A stretch of DNA of 44,253 nt from an uncultured Schlesneria sp. (GCA_903904835.1 CAIVEI010000026.1:1-44253), one strand, 5' to 3'; shown: positions 19,645-28,903, counted from the stretch's first letter. Notes: a model not told the origin generated them from the sequence alone. Made by a program: numbers and translations.

Positions 19645-19995
19645 GAGTCTACGTTCCTCCATTGCGTCGAGTCGTTAAAGTCCACCAATTCCAAGCCAGA
19701 ATGTTACGGAACGCGAAGAACTGCAAGTGAGACGCCAATTTTGTCGATGAAACCTCAGAAAAGCCTGAAGACATTTTCAGGCAAAAAGTCGTTAAAATCC
19801 TGGCAGAATCGGTTAAAATCGAAAAGGAGGAAGAACGAGCTTGACTTCTAACGAGAACAAAGTCGTTTTCTGTTTAAGCCAACAGTTTGTGAGAACGCAT
19901 GAGCCGCTGTAAAGCGTTATTTCGTGAATTGGTTTCGCGGGCGAGAGTATTTAGGCGATTACTTTTCAAACATATCGATTAGGGATGGTTCAACC
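19645..19995. other. Divergent promoter region with a small hairpin
   Basis: This 351-base stretch lies between two divergently transcribed genes. It holds a hairpin GCCTGAA-GACATT-TTCAGGC at 19763-19782 flanked by AAAA on each side, and GTCGTTAAA at 19671 and 19788. I see no gene and no convincing promoter boxes. The hairpin could terminate a leader in either direction, or be an operator; neither can be shown. Confidence 0.4.
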
Positions 19996-20382
19996 ATGTA
20001 TGCATTCTGGTCTCATCGTTTTTTGTTGGTATCGCTGGCAACGATTGTGGTCGCAGCACCAGTTCGTGCGTCCGGCCAATCGCGCAGCATGATGATGAAT
20101 CAGGCGCGGCAGAATTATCAGCAACAAATGAAGATGCAGGCTGAAGAACAAAAGGCTATGGAACTTGCTGCCCAGCAAGTTGCCGCCGCTGAAGCAGCTG
20201 AACAAAAGCGTAAAAGAGATAATCACGCCAAAGCCAATCGAGCACGGCAGGAAAAAGAAGCCAAGCGGCGCGAAGCGGCAATCGCAAGAATGAAATCAGA
20301 AAACTCTGGGAAGGAAACCGCGAGTGCGACGAAGGGATCGGCAAACGCCACCAAGCCGACTTCGGACAAAAATCCAAAATAA
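19996..20382 (+). CDS. Small secreted coiled-coil protein, unknown function
   Basis: The 128-residue protein starts at the ATG at 19996, preceded by AGGGATGG. An in-frame ATG-less extension from 19924 would hide the signal peptide. The signal (about residues 8-27, ending PVRASG) is followed by a Met/Gln-rich stretch, then a charged Ala/Glu/Lys/Arg helix of about 70 residues that should form a coiled coil. The Lys/Ser/Thr-rich tail looks disordered. I do not recognise a family. Similar short low-complexity exported proteins are common in planctomycetes. It stands alone, 186 bases before the glycosyltransferase. Confidence 0.7.
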   Translation: MYAFWSHRFLLVSLATIVVAAPVRASGQSRSMMMNQARQNYQQQMKMQAEEQKAMELAAQQVAAAEAAEQKRKRDNHAKANRARQEKEAKRREAAIARMKSENSGKETASATKGSANATKPTSDKNPK

Positions 20383-20568
20383 AAGTCGGCGTTGCAACTC
20401 GTTCAGAAGGGAATTTTTCAAAACCCCGCGTTAGAATTCCCGGCGTGGATTCTCTGTGAATTCGCCCGAGTTTCCTCTTTTTTGTCTCAACGAATGGGCC
20501 TCCTGTTTCTCGCGATTAGTCCTTAACTTCTAAGGACAATTGTTGATGGGAGACCACGCGAGCGATCC

Positions 20569-21534
20569 ATGGTTTTGTCGATCATCATTCCGGTCTTCAA
20601 CGAGGCCGAAAGTTTGGTCGAACTTCATTCGCAAATCGTTCGCGTAGCGTCAGAACAAACCCTCGATCTGGAAGTGATTTTCATTGACGATGGCTCCCGT
20701 GACGGGTCATGGCAAGAAATTCAAAAACTGGTCGCGTTCGATGAACGTGTCCGTGGCCTGCGATTACGCCGAAATTTTGGCAAGGCAGCAGCCCTGACGG
20801 CGGGAATGGCTGCGGCAAAGGGTTACACCATTTGCATGCTGGACGCCGATTTGCAGGATGACCCTTCCGAAATCCCTCGATTTACCGCCAAACTTAACGA
20901 AGGCTTCGACGTCGTCAATGGCTGGAAATTGAAACGTCTTGACCCTTGGCATAAGGTCTACCCGAGCAAAGTCTTCAACTGGCTCGTTGGTCGATTGACC
21001 GGCCTGAAACTGAACGACCACAACTGTGGCATGAAGATGTTTAAGGCCGAAGTTAGCCAAGAAATTCGAATCTATGGCGAGCTGCACAGGTTCATCCCAG
21101 TGCTTGCTCATGCACGAGGGTTTCAAGTCACCGAGATTGGCATAAACCACCGCGTTCGCCAGCACGGGCATTCAAAATACGGCGTACGCCGGTTCCTGCG
21201 TGGGTCTCTCGACCTGATGACCGTCGCATTTCTGACAGGGTACGGACAGAGACCCCAGCACATGCTTGGTGCGATCGGACTGATTTCATTCGGAATGGGT
21301 ATTTCCGGACTCGGTTATCTTGCGCTGACATGGCTGTTGATGAATATCTTCTCCGTTTGGCCTCCTGAGCCGATCGGTAATCGTCCACTGCTGGCGTACT
21401 CCATCGCCTTGACGATTCTCGGTGCGCAAGCAATTTCTTTAGGACTGCTGGCGGAACTGATCGTGCATTACACCAGTCGGCCGAGCGACACTTACAGCGT
21501 GGCAGAAGAAGCTGTCAGAAAAGATGATCAATAA
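20569..21534 (+). CDS. GT2 glycosyltransferase, polyprenyl-phosphate sugar transferase type
   Basis: The 321-residue product has the GT-A signature: DDGS at residues 40-43 and the DAD of LDADLQDDP at 92-94 for nucleotide-sugar and metal binding. DHNCGMKMF and RQHGHSKYG match the dolichol-phosphate mannosyltransferase/GtrB-like subfamily. Two membrane segments lie near the C-terminus (about 232-262 and 276-302), as in GtrB-type enzymes that pass a sugar to undecaprenyl phosphate at the inner face of the membrane. The start at 20569 gives a natural [12 protein letters not shown] beginning, although its ribosome binding site is weak. The downstream flippase or acceptor genes are not adjacent, so the sugar and the glycan it serves are unknown. 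Confidence 0.9.
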   Translation: MVLSIIIPVFNEAESLVELHSQIVRVASEQTLDLEVIFIDDGSRDGSWQEIQKLVAFDERVRGLRLRRNFGKAAALTAGMAAAKGYTICMLDADLQDDPSEIPRFTAKLNEGFDVVNGWKLKRLDPWHKVYPSKVFNWLVGRLTGLKLNDHNCGMKMFKAEVSQEIRIYGELHRFIPVLAHARGFQVTEIGINHRVRQHGHSKYGVRRFLRGSLDLMTVAFLTGYGQRPQHMLGAIGLISFGMGISGLGYLALTWLLMNIFSVWPPEPIGNRPLLAYSIALTILGAQAISLGLLAELIVHYTSRPSDTYSVAEEAVRKDDQ

Positions 21535-21720
21535 ATCCGGTCGGATGGGTTCGCACTTCACGAGTGACCTCTGTATTTTACTGGCTGGATAACTCCCGGA
21601 CCGTGAAATCACACACGAAAAATGGTACTGAGGGCGCTCGTTTCGCCTGAAGTTGCTGTTAATCACACCGGAGCTGGGCTGGTAAGAGCGGACAACTTCG
21701 ATCCATTAAGGAACTGCAAC

Positions 21721-22569
21721 ATGTCTCAACAGTTTAATCGACGTCATTTCTTGCAAGCGGGTGCTGCTGGACTGGCAGCTGTGGCAGCGTCGCGCCTGTC
21801 ATTTTCTGACGACGGTAATGACCCGTATCTCGGTTTGAAAATGGGCCTCCAAAGTTATTCGCTTCGCGAATTCAAGGTTGACGAAGCACTGGAACAAACG
21901 AAAACATTGGGCCTGAAATACTGGGAAGCATTCCCCGGTCACCTTCCGATGGGAAGCGTCCCCAAGCACATCGAAACCCAGAAAGAACTGCTGTCAAAGG
22001 CCGGCGTAACACTGTTTTCCTACGGAGTTCTTCCGTTTGACACAAACGAAAATGCCGCTCGTGAACGATTCGATTACGCCAAAGCCATGGGGATCAAGTC
22101 ACTGAGTGCCGACCCGAATCCCGATAAAGCGACGTTTGATTTGCTCGACAAATTGGTCGCCGAATATGACATCGCGATCGCGATCCACAATCACGGCCCC
22201 GGTCACCGCTACAACAAAATCAGCGACGTCGAGAATGTCGTGAAAGATCGACATCCAAAGATCGGTGCCTGCGTCGATACCGGACATTACCTTCGCAGCG
22301 ACGAAAATCCAGTCGAAGCGGTGCAACGGCTTGGCAAGCGAGTCTTCGGTGTCCACCTGAAGGACGTTAAATCGCTTCCCAGCGGTCAGAAGCAATTCAA
22401 GATCGCAGGCGAAGGGGACCTGAAGGTCACGGAACTGCTGAAAGCTCTTAAAGCTCTCAAGTACGAATACTGCGTGGCGGTCGAATACGAAGAAAACGCC
22501 AAGAACCCGCTTCCAGACATCGAAGCCTGTTTGAAGCATGTTCGTGAATGTGCATTGAAGGTCGTCTGA
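21721..22569 (+). CDS. Tat-exported sugar phosphate isomerase/epimerase-like TIM-barrel protein
   Basis: The start at 21721 is supported by AAGGA eight bases upstream and by the Tat signal NRRHFLQAGAAGLAA it exposes; a longer frame from 21622 is unlikely. The 282-residue product has the xylose isomerase-like TIM-barrel pattern (AP endonuclease 2 superfamily). GLQSYSLREF opens the barrel, and IAIHNHGPGHRY, GACVDTGHYL and VFGVHLKDV carry the His/Glu/Asp metal residues typical of the family. The end, YCVAVEYEENAKNP, is also typical. Exported members are frequent in planctomycetes and their substrates are mostly unknown. A strong terminator follows at 22606. Confidence 0.88.
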   Translation: MSQQFNRRHFLQAGAAGLAAVAASRLSFSDDGNDPYLGLKMGLQSYSLREFKVDEALEQTKTLGLKYWEAFPGHLPMGSVPKHIETQKELLSKAGVTLFSYGVLPFDTNENAARERFDYAKAMGIKSLSADPNPDKATFDLLDKLVAEYDIAIAIHNHGPGHRYNKISDVENVVKDRHPKIGACVDTGHYLRSDENPVEAVQRLGKRVFGVHLKDVKSLPSGQKQFKIAGEGDLKVTELLKALKALKYEYCVAVEYEENAKNPLPDIEACLKHVRECALKVV

Positions 22570-22605
22570 GATCGCTCCAAAGTAATAAGAGCCTCGATAA
22601 TGAAG

Positions 22606-22647
22606 GCCACTGGCGGCTGCTTTGAGCCGCCAGTGGCTTCTTGTTTC
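22606..22647 (+). terminator. Rho-independent terminator after the TIM-barrel gene
   Basis: GCCACTGGCGGC (22606-22617) pairs perfectly with GCCGCCAGTGGC (22626-22637) around an 8-base loop, followed by a moderately T-rich tract (TTCTTGTTTC). It lies 36 bases past the stop at 22569. Confidence 0.75.
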
Positions 22648-22716
22648 ATCCCCGGAAAGCCGGAGGACTCGCGAGCGAGGACGCACTCCAGTGGCACACC
22701 CGGCAGTTAAAACTTG

Positions 22717-22818
22717 GGGTACCACGGTTTTGGATTCTTCGACAAGGCCGTGTCTTCATGGCTCGACAACGGCTCCGAAGAGCACGGCCTTACCGAAGAC
22801 GGTAAAACCGTGGCACCC
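22717..22818. repeat. Dual 30-nt hairpin element, CACGG subtype
   Basis: Left unit 22723-22752 (CACGG...CCGTG) and right unit 22783-22812 (CACGG-CCTTACCG...CGGTAA-CCGTG) are each exactly 30 bases, separated by 30. GGGTACCACGGTTTT and AAAACCGTGGCACCC also pair as an outer stem. The plan equals that of the CACTGC subtype at 40734 with different bases in the stems. A decayed end (CCAGTGGCAC) lies just before it near 22688. Confidence 0.8.
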
Positions 22819-22871
22819 ATTTCGCAAGGGTCCGTAACTGCGTAACAAAACTGTTGCAGACCCTTGTTCGA

Positions 22872-23360
22872 TTAGAGGCCGACTTCCTTTGCCTGGACCC
22901 CCGGCTGGTAATGGGAATAAACGAAGACAGGAATCTTCAGCTCGCCCAAATGGCTCTTGATTAATGGAAAGACTTCTTCCCATTCTAAGCCCCCCACACC
23001 GGTCGCCAAGCGGGGGAGTGCCAGACTTTTCACTTCACCCGTTTCCAGTTCGTGCTGAAGTCGACGCAGGCAGTGATTGACATTAGCGGTCGTGGCCCGG
23101 CCTGGTTTCGATCCGTGATTGTGATCACCATCCTGAGTCAACAGGCAAAAGACTTGTGCATTGAAACCACCCCAGAACCAGATTTCTCCGGCTTTAGGAT
23201 GTGCCTGATTTGCATAGTGCCGAAAGTCTTTGGCCATTGATGGCCACTTCTCTCTTAAATGAAGGGCCAACCCGTGATCGAAATGATCATTCGGAGCAAT
23301 TCCGTGGGCAATGGCTTGAGCTTTCGTCAGCAGAATGTCACCTGAGACTTCGTGAATCAT
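22872..23360 (-). CDS. Macro-domain (ADP-ribose-binding) protein, TARG1-like
   Basis: The 162-residue protein is a single macro domain. VSGDILLTKAQAIAHGIAPND matches the adenine/ribose-binding first block, and LPRLATGVGGLEWEEV resembles the phosphate loop and following helix of the ALC1/TARG1 branch (OARD1-like), which removes ADP-ribose from acidic residues or deacylates O-acetyl-ADP-ribose. It is cytoplasmic. No DarT-like toxin gene is beside it, so an antitoxin role is not supported. It stands alone between the terminator region and the SRPBCC gene. Activity is inferred from family pattern. Confidence 0.85.
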   Translation of the reverse strand: MIHEVSGDILLTKAQAIAHGIAPNDHFDHGLALHLREKWPSMAKDFRHYANQAHPKAGEIWFWGGFNAQVFCLLTQDGDHNHGSKPGRATTANVNHCLRRLQHELETGEVKSLALPRLATGVGGLEWEEVFPLIKSHLGELKIPVFVYSHYQPGVQAKEVGL

Positions 23361-23672
23361 CGTCTTCTCTGGCTTTCAATACGTGGTCGATTTCTGTCGT
23401 CAATTTTCGCCCTGCGAATTTCAATTCACACGTCGCAGGTTCCGTTCCAATCGACCGAAATGCCTGAAGAAAACGGTTGCGCGATTCACTAGGCAAGAAA
23501 TCAGCGACGATCGGTGGTTAATTTCTTGCCATCTGGCTGAATTTTGACAGTTGATCTGCGGTACTGATTTATCGTTATTGAAATGGGACTTATGGGACTT
23601 ATGGGACCAATGGGACCAATGGGACCATATGAGCATGGATTTCTGGCGCGTGTTTTTCAGCCATTCATGACG
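23361..23672. other. Intergenic stretch with 9-bp tandem repeat
   Basis: These 312 bases lie between two minus-strand genes. Apart from the 9-bp array at 23583-23627 I see no gene, terminator or clear promoter. Confidence 0.6.
23583..23627. repeat. 9-bp tandem repeat, five units
   Basis: Two units of ATGGGACTT are followed by three of ATGGGACCA, in perfect register and then an interrupted ATATG. The unit length is a multiple of three, but the frame it would encode (repeating Met-Gly-Pro) has no gene context. Confidence 0.95.
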
Positions 23673-24839
23673 TTAGTGCGGCATCGTCTTGGCAAGTGCC
23701 ACCAGTTGGTCGAGAGCACGTCCCCAGCCGTCGTGAAACCCCATTTTTTCGTGCTTCTCTTTTCCTGCGACATCGCTGTGAAGGACTTTGGCGGTGTACC
23801 CCGTCAAGTCACCTTCCGGAGTGAAGCTGATCATCGCTGTGAAGACAAAAGGCATCTTTGACGTATCGCGAGGCCGAAAACCTGGTTCCATCGCGCCAGT
23901 CCAGACGAGCTTTCGATTTTCAATCAGTTCCAGATAACAGCCGACGTTCGGAAATTCATCCCCGTCCGGCGAACGCATCACGGTCCGGAACATCCCTCCC
24001 GGTTTCAGATCGACCTCACAATCGATGGTCTTCCACGGAGCGGGGGTAAACCACTTCTTGATGTACTCGGGCTTAGTCCATGCGGCCCAAACAAGTTCGG
24101 GCCGAACATCGATGAGTCGTTCAAACACCAGATCGAGTTCAGGGTTCAGGCTCTCATAGGAAATTGTTTTCTCAGTCGTAGCGGCAGTTGTCATCACGTC
24201 CTCGGTTTGCGTTTTGGTGGTGAGACGCTGATTTTGCTGGTCATTTTCTGACGGATTGCTGCAAGCCACGATGCCAAACTCGTCTCCGGCATCAAGTATC
24301 TTCAGCAAGGTTTTACGAAAAGTGTCATTCATCCCACCTAATTTCAGCTGTCTTTCCGCAAGTTCTATCCAAGCGAGATTCAGTTTCGATTGATCAATGT
24401 TACGATCTCGCTCGTTTTTTCGCCTGCGTTCGGCGATTGCCTCCGCCAGTTGCGGGAAAACGGCAAAATCGCCTTTCAACACATCTTTGGCATGCGCATT
24501 CAACGCAGCAGCGCAGTGATCCATTTGCGCCATCTGAATGTCACGAGTATCCGTCGGCTTCGATTTGATAAATTCGAAACCGGGATCACGGATCGCCATC
24601 AAATCACCAAATGCGTAGCTTTGTTCTTTCATCAGCGTTCGGTCAACGCTCGCCAACCGGATATCGATTCCAAACCCATAATTGATCCCTTCAACACCGA
24701 CCCATGTCACTCCGTTGCTGAAGCCGACCAAAAACGGATTCACGTATTTTCCCTCGGGAGACGGCACTTCGTCGAAGCCGTACTCTCCAAGAAATTGGAA
24801 TGCAATGATTGCATAATCGCGAAACTGAGTTTTGTCCAT
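23673..24839 (-). CDS. AHSA1/SRPBCC-domain protein with a ~215-residue N-terminal extension, or two fused genes
   Basis: The open frame encodes 388 residues from the ATG at 24839. The C-terminal ~170 residues are an AHSA1-type SRPBCC hydrophobic-ligand domain: [54 protein letters not shown]. The first ~200 residues are unrelated and unrecognised ([36 protein letters not shown]), with a polar linker between. An internal ATG at 24194 is preceded by GAGGACGTG. It gives a complete, normally sized AHSA1 protein (174 residues) starting [10 protein letters not shown]. So either the domains are truly fused, or an upstream gene lost its stop and the SRPBCC protein is still made from 24194. The sequence alone cannot decide. 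Confidence 0.75.
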   Translation of the reverse strand: MDKTQFRDYAIIAFQFLGEYGFDEVPSPEGKYVNPFLVGFSNGVTWVGVEGINYGFGIDIRLASVDRTLMKEQSYAFGDLMAIRDPGFEFIKSKPTDTRDIQMAQMDHCAAALNAHAKDVLKGDFAVFPQLAEAIAERRRKNERDRNIDQSKLNLAWIELAERQLKLGGMNDTFRKTLLKILDAGDEFGIVACSNPSENDQQNQRLTTKTQTEDVMTTAATTEKTISYESLNPELDLVFERLIDVRPELVWAAWTKPEYIKKWFTPAPWKTIDCEVDLKPGGMFRTVMRSPDGDEFPNVGCYLELIENRKLVWTGAMEPGFRPRDTSKMPFVFTAMISFTPEGDLTGYTAKVLHSDVAGKEKHEKMGFHDGWGRALDQLVALAKTMPH

Positions 24840-24964
24840 TTCTTTCCCCAACGACCAATTTATCGTTGCGGAATGATGACAGATCTGCGGCGACTGCCAC
24901 AGCCTATCTGTATAAATTCAATTAGCGCGATCGCGTCACCAGTTGTTTGCTCAAAACCAAAACC

Positions 24965-24994
24965 CACTGAGTGACCTAAGACGGTCATTCAGTG
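24965..24994. repeat. Solo 30-nt hairpin unit of the dual-hairpin family
   Basis: CACTGA (24965-24970) pairs with TCAGTG (24989-24994), and an inner GACC/GGTC pairs around TAAGAC. The unit is exactly 30 bases. Compared with the right unit at 40790-40819, the outer stem has changed on both sides together (CACTGC/GCAGTG to CACTGA/TCAGTG), which supports selection for the fold. Confidence 0.8.
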
Positions 24995-25048
24995 ACTCCA
25001 TTTGATATCGAAGAACGGTTTTCCGACAAAAGCTCTTACAACGGCAAT

Positions 25049-25891
25049 CTACGCGGCAACGGTATCCAGCGCGCCGGGAGCAACGGGCGGAGCCACTGCG
25101 ACTTCTGCTGCGACAACTTCCGTAATCAATGCCGCATAGTCAACGGCACCTGGGCTTTTCGGAGCGTAGTCGAAAATCGACTGACCGAAACTGGGGGCTT
25201 CCGCCAGCTTGATGTTTCTTCGAATGCGACTGTCAAAGATCCTGGCGTTCTTCCAGGGTGCTCGCGGGTCGCTTTGCTCAAGGAAATGCATCAGGTCGTC
25301 GGTAATATCCGCAGCCAGTCGCGTCGACGTTTCATAAAGGCAGAGGACGATTCCGCTGACCGACAGATCGCGGTTCAATCGCCGTTTGACCAGTGCCGTT
25401 GTCTCAAATAATTTCGACAAACCTTGCAGCGCCAGAAAGTGCGGCTGAAGCGGGATAAAAACTTCTTTTGCCGCCGTGAGTGCATTGATCGTCAAAACGC
25501 CCAATGAAGGTGGGCAATCCATCACAATGTAGTCCAGCGGTTGTTGCTGGCAAAGCCGATCAATCGCTCCACGCAGGATCATTTCCCGCCCTGGAGTGTC
25601 AGCCAGCTCGACTTCGGTTGCGGCGAGATCCAGGTCCGATGGGACAACCCACAGGTTATCTACCGCCAGTTGTTTCACTTCTGCAAGCGTTTTCTTACCA
25701 GAAAAAACGTCGTAAACCGTTGGTGTTTGGCCGAATGCGTCAACACCCAAATGCAGCGAAGCATGTCCCTGCGGATCGAGATCGATCAGGCAGACACGTC
25801 GTCCAAGCTTCGCAAGCCCGGCAGCGAGGTTCACACTGGTGGTCGTTTTACCAACGCCACCTTTCTGGTTCATCACACAAATGCTACGCAT
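25049..25891 (-). CDS. parA: ParA/Soj-family partition ATPase, orphan
   Basis: The 280-residue product carries the deviant Walker A motif KGGVGKTT at residues 10-17. A Walker A' region follows ([12 protein letters not shown]), then the Walker B-like [11 protein letters not shown] and the family end phrase [20 protein letters not shown]. The N-terminus lacks the DNA-binding extension of P1-type ParA, so it is of the Soj/chromosomal type. The ribosome binding site AAAGGA is well placed. No parB and no parS-like palindrome (TGTTTCACGTGAAACA type) was seen next to it. It may position chromosomes, plasmids or another cargo. It ends in an Ala/Val/Pro-rich tail after the conserved core. Confidence 0.9.
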   Translation of the reverse strand: MRSICVMNQKGGVGKTTTSVNLAAGLAKLGRRVCLIDLDPQGHASLHLGVDAFGQTPTVYDVFSGKKTLAEVKQLAVDNLWVVPSDLDLAATEVELADTPGREMILRGAIDRLCQQQPLDYIVMDCPPSLGVLTINALTAAKEVFIPLQPHFLALQGLSKLFETTALVKRRLNRDLSVSGIVLCLYETSTRLAADITDDLMHFLEQSDPRAPWKNARIFDSRIRRNIKLAEAPSFGQSIFDYAPKSPGAVDYAALITEVVAAEVAVAPPVAPGALDTVAA

Positions 25892-26027
25892 CGGGCGTCC
25901 TTTCCCGGATAGTCTAAAACTCTTGGCATCCTCAGTTTAGTCGACCCGCCGAAACTCGGAAAGACGGCTTTGCCCGGGATTATTTGATAGCCCGAAGCGC
26001 AATCGAGGGGATTGGCCTGCCCCGTGC

Positions 26028-27737
26028 TTATGGTAATACCTTCAGCCCCGACAGTGTCCGTTGCAGCTTGACCACACCGATCTCGGAAACCTTAGACCCT
26101 GTGGTATCCACTCTTTTCAACGATTTCGCGTCCTGAATTGCTTTTCCGATCGCATCTAAACCGGAATCTGTGATCTCTGTATTATTCAGCCGGATCTCAG
26201 TCAAGTTGGAAAAATATTTCACTCGTTGCAAAAGCCGTTTCAAATCGGTATCCGTGCAACGACTCCCCGCAAGATCGACAACGATCCCTCCGTCGTCGTT
26301 CTGAGTCACCGAGCCACCAACATTCCGCGCAATCGCAACTGCTGATCCCCGTTGGAATTGCGAATAATTCATATCGAGCCCAATCGCTGCGGCAACCGTG
26401 GCGATGGCCCAGGTGATTCCCCAACTTCGCTTTCTTTGCGGTGATGTTTCGCAACGAAGAATCAACAATAGGAACAGTGTCGACGCGGCGGCGATCAAAG
26501 CCAGCCAGGCTGCGTCCATTTGCACACGTCCCCGCAGCAGCTTGGCACCCAGCAGCGCCATCATAACCCCCGCCAGCAACGTCAGATTCACAATCGTGAC
26601 CCAGCCAAGCGGTCCCGAAAACAGTTTTCGTCGGGTCGACGACATCGCCTCGGAGGTCTTCGTAAATGTCACCGCAAAGACGACCAACACCCCGACGATC
26701 AATCCTTCATAAACGTCGGCTCCAGTCTTGATGATCTTGGCCACACCATCAATCACGACGCGTAAGAATAAGGCTCCCAACAAAGTACCTTGAATTGTCC
26801 CAAGCCCCCCTTGCAGACTGCATCCACCCACAACCGAAGCTGCGATCGCGTTCAATTCATAGCCGCGAGCTAATGTCTGAGGGTCAGCCACACTAAGCTG
26901 ACTGACGTACAGCACCCCGGCCACAGAAGACAGAAATGAACTGATGCAGTACGCCAGCCATTTCATGCGATTGGTCTGAATACCGCTGAGCCGAGCCGCC
27001 TGTTCATTACCCCCCAACGCGTAAAGGTGTCGTCCGGTGACGGTTTTACTCAGTAATAACCAGAGAATCACCGCGAAAATCGCCACAAGAATCGTCAGGT
27101 TCCAAACGGTTCCCGACATCGCTCCCGACAATTCACGAAACGACTTGTCAGCGATATTAATCTGAGTTCGCGCACCACCAAGCATCGACTGAGTTACATT
27201 CTCGACAATCGCACGGCTGAGGCTCCGCAGGCCAACCAGCGTCCCCAGCGTGGCAACGAACGGAGGCAGACCGACCTCGGTAATCAGCCACGCATGCAGA
27301 CTGCCAATCAGCACCCCGATGATCAACGTTCCGACAATCGATGCAATAATGACCCACGTCCCGACCGGCAGCGACTGATTGACCGCTTCCGGTGCGAGCA
27401 GCACCATGAATGTCGCACAGATTGACGCACTGAACGCGATCACCGATCCAGCGGAAAGGTCGATCCCCCCGGCGATGATCACGACTGCGGCACCTAATGC
27501 GATCAACGACAACATCGTCGTCTGACGCAAAAGATCGACGATACTGACGTCCCATTTTGTGACGTAGTTGTGATGTTCATCCAGAAGAGTTGTACAGAAC
27601 AGTACAAAAAATATGGCAGCAATCAGACCCAACTGATGCCGTCCCGCGTCTGAAGTTGCGGCGAACCGCCGCAACCCTATGACACCGACGGACGCCATGA
27701 TCATGACGACCAGCGTAGCGACTACAGACGAACCCAT
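26028..27737 (-). CDS. Sugar-type ABC permease with extra membrane segments and a C-terminal LRR domain
   Basis: Residues 1 to about 350 are a ribose/xylose-type permease (RbsC family; BPD_transp_2). The signature includes GAAVVIIAGGIDLSAGSVIAFSA, GLPPFVATLGTLVGLRSLSRA, YALGGNEQAARLSGI and the late VVGGCSLQGGLGTIQGTLLGA. Normal family length is about 320-350 residues; this one has 569. The extra C-terminal part holds about three more hydrophobic segments (about 370-460) and then a 96-residue tail (474-569) with leucine-rich-repeat phrases LTEIRLNNTEITDSGLDAI and LKRVDTTGSKVSEIGVVKL. The start lies five bases after the stop of the upstream binding-protein gene, so translation is probably coupled. 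The transporter ATPase (RbsA type) is not in the window. The role of the LRR tail is unknown. Confidence 0.88.
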   Translation of the reverse strand: MGSSVVATLVVMIMASVGVIGLRRFAATSDAGRHQLGLIAAIFFVLFCTTLLDEHHNYVTKWDVSIVDLLRQTTMLSLIALGAAVVIIAGGIDLSAGSVIAFSASICATFMVLLAPEAVNQSLPVGTWVIIASIVGTLIIGVLIGSLHAWLITEVGLPPFVATLGTLVGLRSLSRAIVENVTQSMLGGARTQINIADKSFRELSGAMSGTVWNLTILVAIFAVILWLLLSKTVTGRHLYALGGNEQAARLSGIQTNRMKWLAYCISSFLSSVAGVLYVSQLSVADPQTLARGYELNAIAASVVGGCSLQGGLGTIQGTLLGALFLRVVIDGVAKIIKTGADVYEGLIVGVLVVFAVTFTKTSEAMSSTRRKLFSGPLGWVTIVNLTLLAGVMMALLGAKLLRGRVQMDAAWLALIAAASTLFLLLILRCETSPQRKRSWGITWAIATVAAAIGLDMNYSQFQRGSAVAIARNVGGSVTQNDDGGIVVDLAGSRCTDTDLKRLLQRVKYFSNLTEIRLNNTEITDSGLDAIGKAIQDAKSLKRVDTTGSKVSEIGVVKLQRTLSGLKVLP

Positions 27738-27742
27738 AATAT

Positions 27743-28903
27743 TCAGGAACCTGTCAGACCGTATTTCTTAAGCCACAACTGGAATTGATCCAGCGTCAGG
27801 AATTCCACGCCCGTAAAATCACTCGGTTTCAGCGGTGAGTCCGCCGAGGGAACGACGACTTTCAGGCCGGTATCAAACAGGTCTCCATCGGGCTTTCCAT
27901 AGTTGGGAAGCATCTTTTCCAGGACATCCTTCTGGTCACGAACCAGTGCGTCGAGCATTCTGATCCCTTCATAACCCATCGCAAACGGATTCTGAACCAC
28001 CATCGCATCAATACTACCTTCACCCAATGCAGTAATTGCAGTTGGCTCGGCATCAAACACCACGATCGTGAAATCTTTACGACGGTTTGCTTCTTTCACG
28101 ACGTCCACAATGGCGGGGGCGTTGTACGACCAAATCCCGACCAGGACGCTAAGGTTCGGATGATTTCGAATGGCATTTCGAACGTTATCGCGAGCCTTCG
28201 TCTTGTCGTTTTCGTCGGTCATCGTATCCTTGTCGATAAACTTTTCGCCCGCCCCCTGACCAAACCCGCCGATTCGCTCAATCGCGTTCTGGGCACCTTT
28301 CAGACCGACAAACGTGACGTATTCGCCCCCTTGGGGCTTTAGTTCCTTCGCACATTGCCCCAGAACCTTTCCACCCGCCAGGTTGTCTGTCCCAATGAAC
28401 GCATGACGTGCATCGCCGAACTGACTTCGATCAACGTCGGAATCGATCGTCAGGATCTTGATCCCCTTCTTCTGCATTGAACGTAATTCATCGGCAATCG
28501 CCACGTTCTTTGCATCGATCGCCGAAACGCCGACCCCTGCAATGTCACTTTGAGTCCCATACTGCTGCAGCTTGGCAAGCTGTCCTTGAGCCGTTCCGTC
28601 ATTAACGTCCAGCACCGCATCCAGCCCAACTTCATTCAGCTTGAGTTCGCTCTTGGCCGCAAGCAGCCCTTCGCGACAGGCGTCCCAGAACGGTGAATCA
28701 CCATTCGTCAGAATAATCAATCGCTTTAAACCAGCAGTCCCGCCAGTCGAACTATGTGCCTGAGGCGTTTTACCCGAATGGGCGGCAGCCTCCATCGACG
28801 TTGATGTCGTTTTGGTTTTTGGAACGTTTGGTTCACATCCACCAACAAGAAAAATGGAACTAACGATCCAACAAAAATACGACAATCTGCGCAACAGAAT
28901 CAT
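27743..28903 (-). CDS. Sugar-binding lipoprotein of an ABC transporter (periplasmic-binding protein, RbsB type)
   Basis: The start is set at 28903, where AAGG precedes the ATG and a lipoprotein signal begins; an upstream in-frame start at 28966 is unlikely. The lipobox LVGGC places the lipidated cysteine at residue 23. After a Ser/Thr-rich linker the 386-residue protein has the type-1 periplasmic-binding fold: LIILTNGDSPFWDACREGL, GVGVSAIDAKNVAIADEL, IKILTIDSDV, IGTDNLAGGKVLGQ and IVVFDAEPTAITAL. These match ribose/xylose-type binding proteins. It is probably co-transcribed with the permease and delivers a sugar from the periplasm. The specific sugar cannot be read from the sequence. Confidence 0.9.
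   Translation of the reverse strand: MILLRRLSYFCWIVSSIFLVGGCEPNVPKTKTTSTSMEAAAHSGKTPQAHSSTGGTAGLKRLIILTNGDSPFWDACREGLLAAKSELKLNEVGLDAVLDVNDGTAQGQLAKLQQYGTQSDIAGVGVSAIDAKNVAIADELRSMQKKGIKILTIDSDVDRSQFGDARHAFIGTDNLAGGKVLGQCAKELKPQGGEYVTFVGLKGAQNAIERIGGFGQGAGEKFIDKDTMTDENDKTKARDNVRNAIRNHPNLSVLVGIWSYNAPAIVDVVKEANRRKDFTIVVFDAEPTAITALGEGSIDAMVVQNPFAMGYEGIRMLDALVRDQKDVLEKMLPNYGKPDGDLFDTGLKVVVPSADSPLKPSDFTGVEFLTLDQFQLWLKKYGLTGS

Noticed and set aside
22872-23360. Macro protein as a DarG antitoxin
   Set aside because: There is no DarT-like gene beside it and the protein lacks the DarG C-terminal domain.
23583-23861. Frame starting with Met-Gly-Leu/Met-Gly-Pro repeats
   Set aside because: It is produced by the 9-bp array and then runs antisense to the AHSA1 coding region.
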